NCBI RefSeq assembly: GCF_900178525.1
Contig: NZ_FXDJ01000007.1
Location: 310,001-374,000 of the forward strand
From: Massilibacteroides vaginae
GTDB taxonomy: Bacteria > Bacteroidota > Bacteroidia > Bacteroidales > Tannerellaceae
DNA length: 64,000 nucleotides
Direction of reading: 5' to 3'
How positions within the stretch are numbered: position 1 is the stretch's first letter; each line of letters begins with the position of its first letter. The position numbers and the translations under genes are program-made. Shown here one piece after another: positions 62,608 to 64,000 of this stretch. The notes beneath the pieces were generated by a model. It was not told the origin of the DNA and did not search any database. It saw only the letters and a program-made list of their open reading frames with translations.

Positions 62608-64000
62608 TTAGAATTTAATATTCAAACCGAAAGTAAACGATTTCATAAGCGGATATGAGTCGTAACAATCCTGTTCCGGATCATGAAACTCTGTGACATC
62701 CGAAAGAACAAACAGGTTTGTTCCATTAAAGAACAATTGAGCCGAAATCAGATTCAACGGTTGTAACCAGTTCTTAGGCAAATCATAGCCTATATTTAAG
62801 TTTTTCAATCGCAGATAGGCACCGTTTCTAATCCAGAAAGATTGGTCATTTGTTCCTGATTCATACCAGTTATTACCAACAACACGAGGATACTTCGCAT
62901 TCGGGTTTTCAGGTGTCCAAACATCGTCTGTCCAAATCGGATAGTAAGGGCGAACAGTACCACCATGCTGACGCATTCCTCCTCCTTCTTTATTGCTTAT
63001 CATACGATCATACATACCAACCCCCTGAAAGTGCATATCCACAGTAAAACCTTTCCAGCTTACACTTCCTCCAAAACCATAATTAATCCGAGGAGAAGCA
63101 TTGTCTGTTAACAGTTGAATATCATTGCTATCAATTTTCCCATCCGGTCCTTTAGAGTATCCATCACCCCGAATATCCTCAAAATAAAGTCCCCCCAAAT
63201 AAGGATCACGTCCAAATTGTTTAAAGCCTTTAGCTAACAATTCATCTAATTGTTCCTGAGTACGAATCATACCTAATGTTTTATAACCTGTTATTCTATT
63301 CAATGGCTTTCCTATTGAAGATAGTTCATATAAATTACCACCTTCTTTATATAGTGCCGTTTCATCCAAAACATCCCATTGGTCTTTAGAAAGGCCAAGA
63401 TTGCCATAAACAGAATAATTAATAGCTCCATTCAAAGCTTGATCTCTCCACATAGCAGAGACTTCAAAACCTCTCCAAGATCTTTCTGCATAATTTTCAG
63501 GAGCCAAAGACTGTCCGTAAGTATCAGGAATTGTTACTATACGCGTTCCTAAAATATCTTTTTCAGTTTTGTAAAAAGCATCAAAAGTTCCACTTAATCT
63601 GTTATTTAAAACTGTAAAGTCAAATCCGCCGTTATATGTTGTAGATGTAGCCCATGTTAAATAAGGGTTAGGAGTCGCACCTGGTGTTATACCTTGAACA
63701 AGATTATCACCCCAAATATAAGAAGTACCCGTCTCATATTTATTGATATATGAAAATGGAGATATTTTCTGATCATCTTTTTTATTTAAGTCAATATCAT
63801 TACCAGTTGTTCCATAAGAAGCCCTGATTTTTAGGTCATCTAACCAATTAGAGGTACTCTCCATAAAGCTTTCCTGATTAATTCTCCATGCTGCTGAGAA
63901 AGAAGGAAAGAATCCCCATCTTTTTTCCTTGGGAAATAAAGAGTTACCATCATAACGAAAAGAAAATTCCGCAATATACTTCTGATCAAAATTATAATTT
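62608..64000 (-). CDS. SusC/RagA-family transporter 4 (5' part beyond the window)
   Basis: C-terminal 464 codons of a SusC barrel; the frame is open through to base 64000 and continues outside. The first internal Met at 63864 is not the start: upstream codons read FSFRYDGNSLFPKEKRWGFF, then PSFSAAWRINQESFMES, standard SusC barrel sequence. The C terminus SYPLMKSFTFGLNIKF ends in an aromatic residue, as outer-membrane barrels do. It is partnered with SusD 4. The signal peptide, plug and any STN domain cannot be seen. Confidence 0.95.
   Translation of the reverse strand, partial: NYNFDQKYIAEFSFRYDGNSLFPKEKRWGFFPSFSAAWRINQESFMESTSNWLDDLKIRASYGTTGNDIDLNKKDDQKISPFSYINKYETGTSYIWGDNLVQGITPGATPNPYLTWATSTTYNGGFDFTVLNNRLSGTFDAFYKTEKDILGTRIVTIPDTYGQSLAPENYAERSWRGFEVSAMWRDQALNGAINYSVYGNLGLSKDQWDVLDETALYKEGGNLYELSSIGKPLNRITGYKTLGMIRTQEQLDELLAKGFKQFGRDPYLGGLYFEDIRGDGYSKGPDGKIDSNDIQLLTDNASPRINYGFGGSVSWKGFTVDMHFQGVGMYDRMISNKEGGGMRQHGGTVRPYYPIWTDDVWTPENPNAKYPRVVGNNWYESGTNDQSFWIRNGAYLRLKNLNIGYDLPKNWLQPLNLISAQLFFNGTNLFVLSDVTEFHDPEQDCYDSYPLMKSFTFGLNIKF

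Overview
The window is a stretch of Bacteroidales chromosome. The evidence is four SusC/SusD pairs, a PorT homologue, the A/K/E-rich tail on ribosomal protein S16, a long NusB, a PUR-alpha-like DUF3276 protein, a DUF5606 protein, and repeated TAnnTTTG -7 boxes (the Bacteroidetes primary sigma-factor consensus) upstream of many genes. Genus cannot be fixed from the sequence alone; gene content fits the Dysgonomonadaceae/Porphyromonadaceae/Tannerellaceae part of the order. The first 34 kb is mostly core genome and the last 29 kb is mostly accessory nutrient-uptake genes.

Layout. 0-2.7 kb: tRNA-Pro(CGG), a HicAB toxin-antitoxin pair whose 59-residue toxin is easily missed, and a DAACS symporter. 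2.8-8.8 kb: housekeeping genes rpsP, tatAC, fabD, a metallo-beta-lactamase-fold hydrolase, murB, an HU gene and upp. 8.8-12.5 kb: a FemAB-type aminoacyltransferase, a CAT-like acetyltransferase, an NAD(P)-binding protein and an exported choloylglycine-hydrolase-family enzyme. 12.5-13.2 kb: a 22-bp tandem repeat and tRNA-Ser(GCT). 13.2-22 kb: mltG, iorAB (indolepyruvate:ferredoxin oxidoreductase), a GH78-type rhamnosidase, a sugar nucleotidyltransferase and recQ. 22.2-34.9 kb: rsfS-ftsH-cdsA, porT, a 4Fe-4S ferredoxin, a PUR protein, nusB-yajC-ybbR-coaE, DUF5606, lon, trmN6 and a lipid kinase. 35.4-45.5 kb: two tandem SusCD pairs whose SusC genes share an almost identical 5' third of a kilobase. 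45.5-50.2 kb: a leftward three-gene operon of a tandem ABC ATPase, a DUF6057-like membrane protein and a lipoprotein with a CxxCH haem motif and a PD40-type propeller. 50.3-50.6 kb: REP-like repeats. 51.0-55.9 kb: a third SusCD pair. 55.9-64 kb: a leftward locus of SusC (cut by the window edge), SusD, a Tat-signal Gfo/Idh/MocA oxidoreductase and a large HEAT-repeat protein ending in two DUF1080 domains.

How genes connect. TatAC at 3.5-4.5 kb can export the twin-arginine oxidoreductase at 59.4 kb. That oxidoreductase plus the DUF1080 protein resembles the 3-keto-glycoside route (oxidise C3, then eliminate the aglycone) and is placed directly behind a SusCD importer. The 4Fe-4S ferredoxin at 26.4 kb is a possible electron acceptor for IorAB, whose alpha subunit lacks the usual C-terminal ferredoxin domain.

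The least explained structure is a set of intergenic AT-rich repeats built from units of about 22 bp. One family is at 1.4 and 50.5 kb, and a second, palindromic family at 22.0 and 35.1 kb includes a 50-bp exact match in inverted orientation. An unrelated 22-bp tandem array lies at 12.7 kb. No CRISPR, phage, integrase or transposase was seen.
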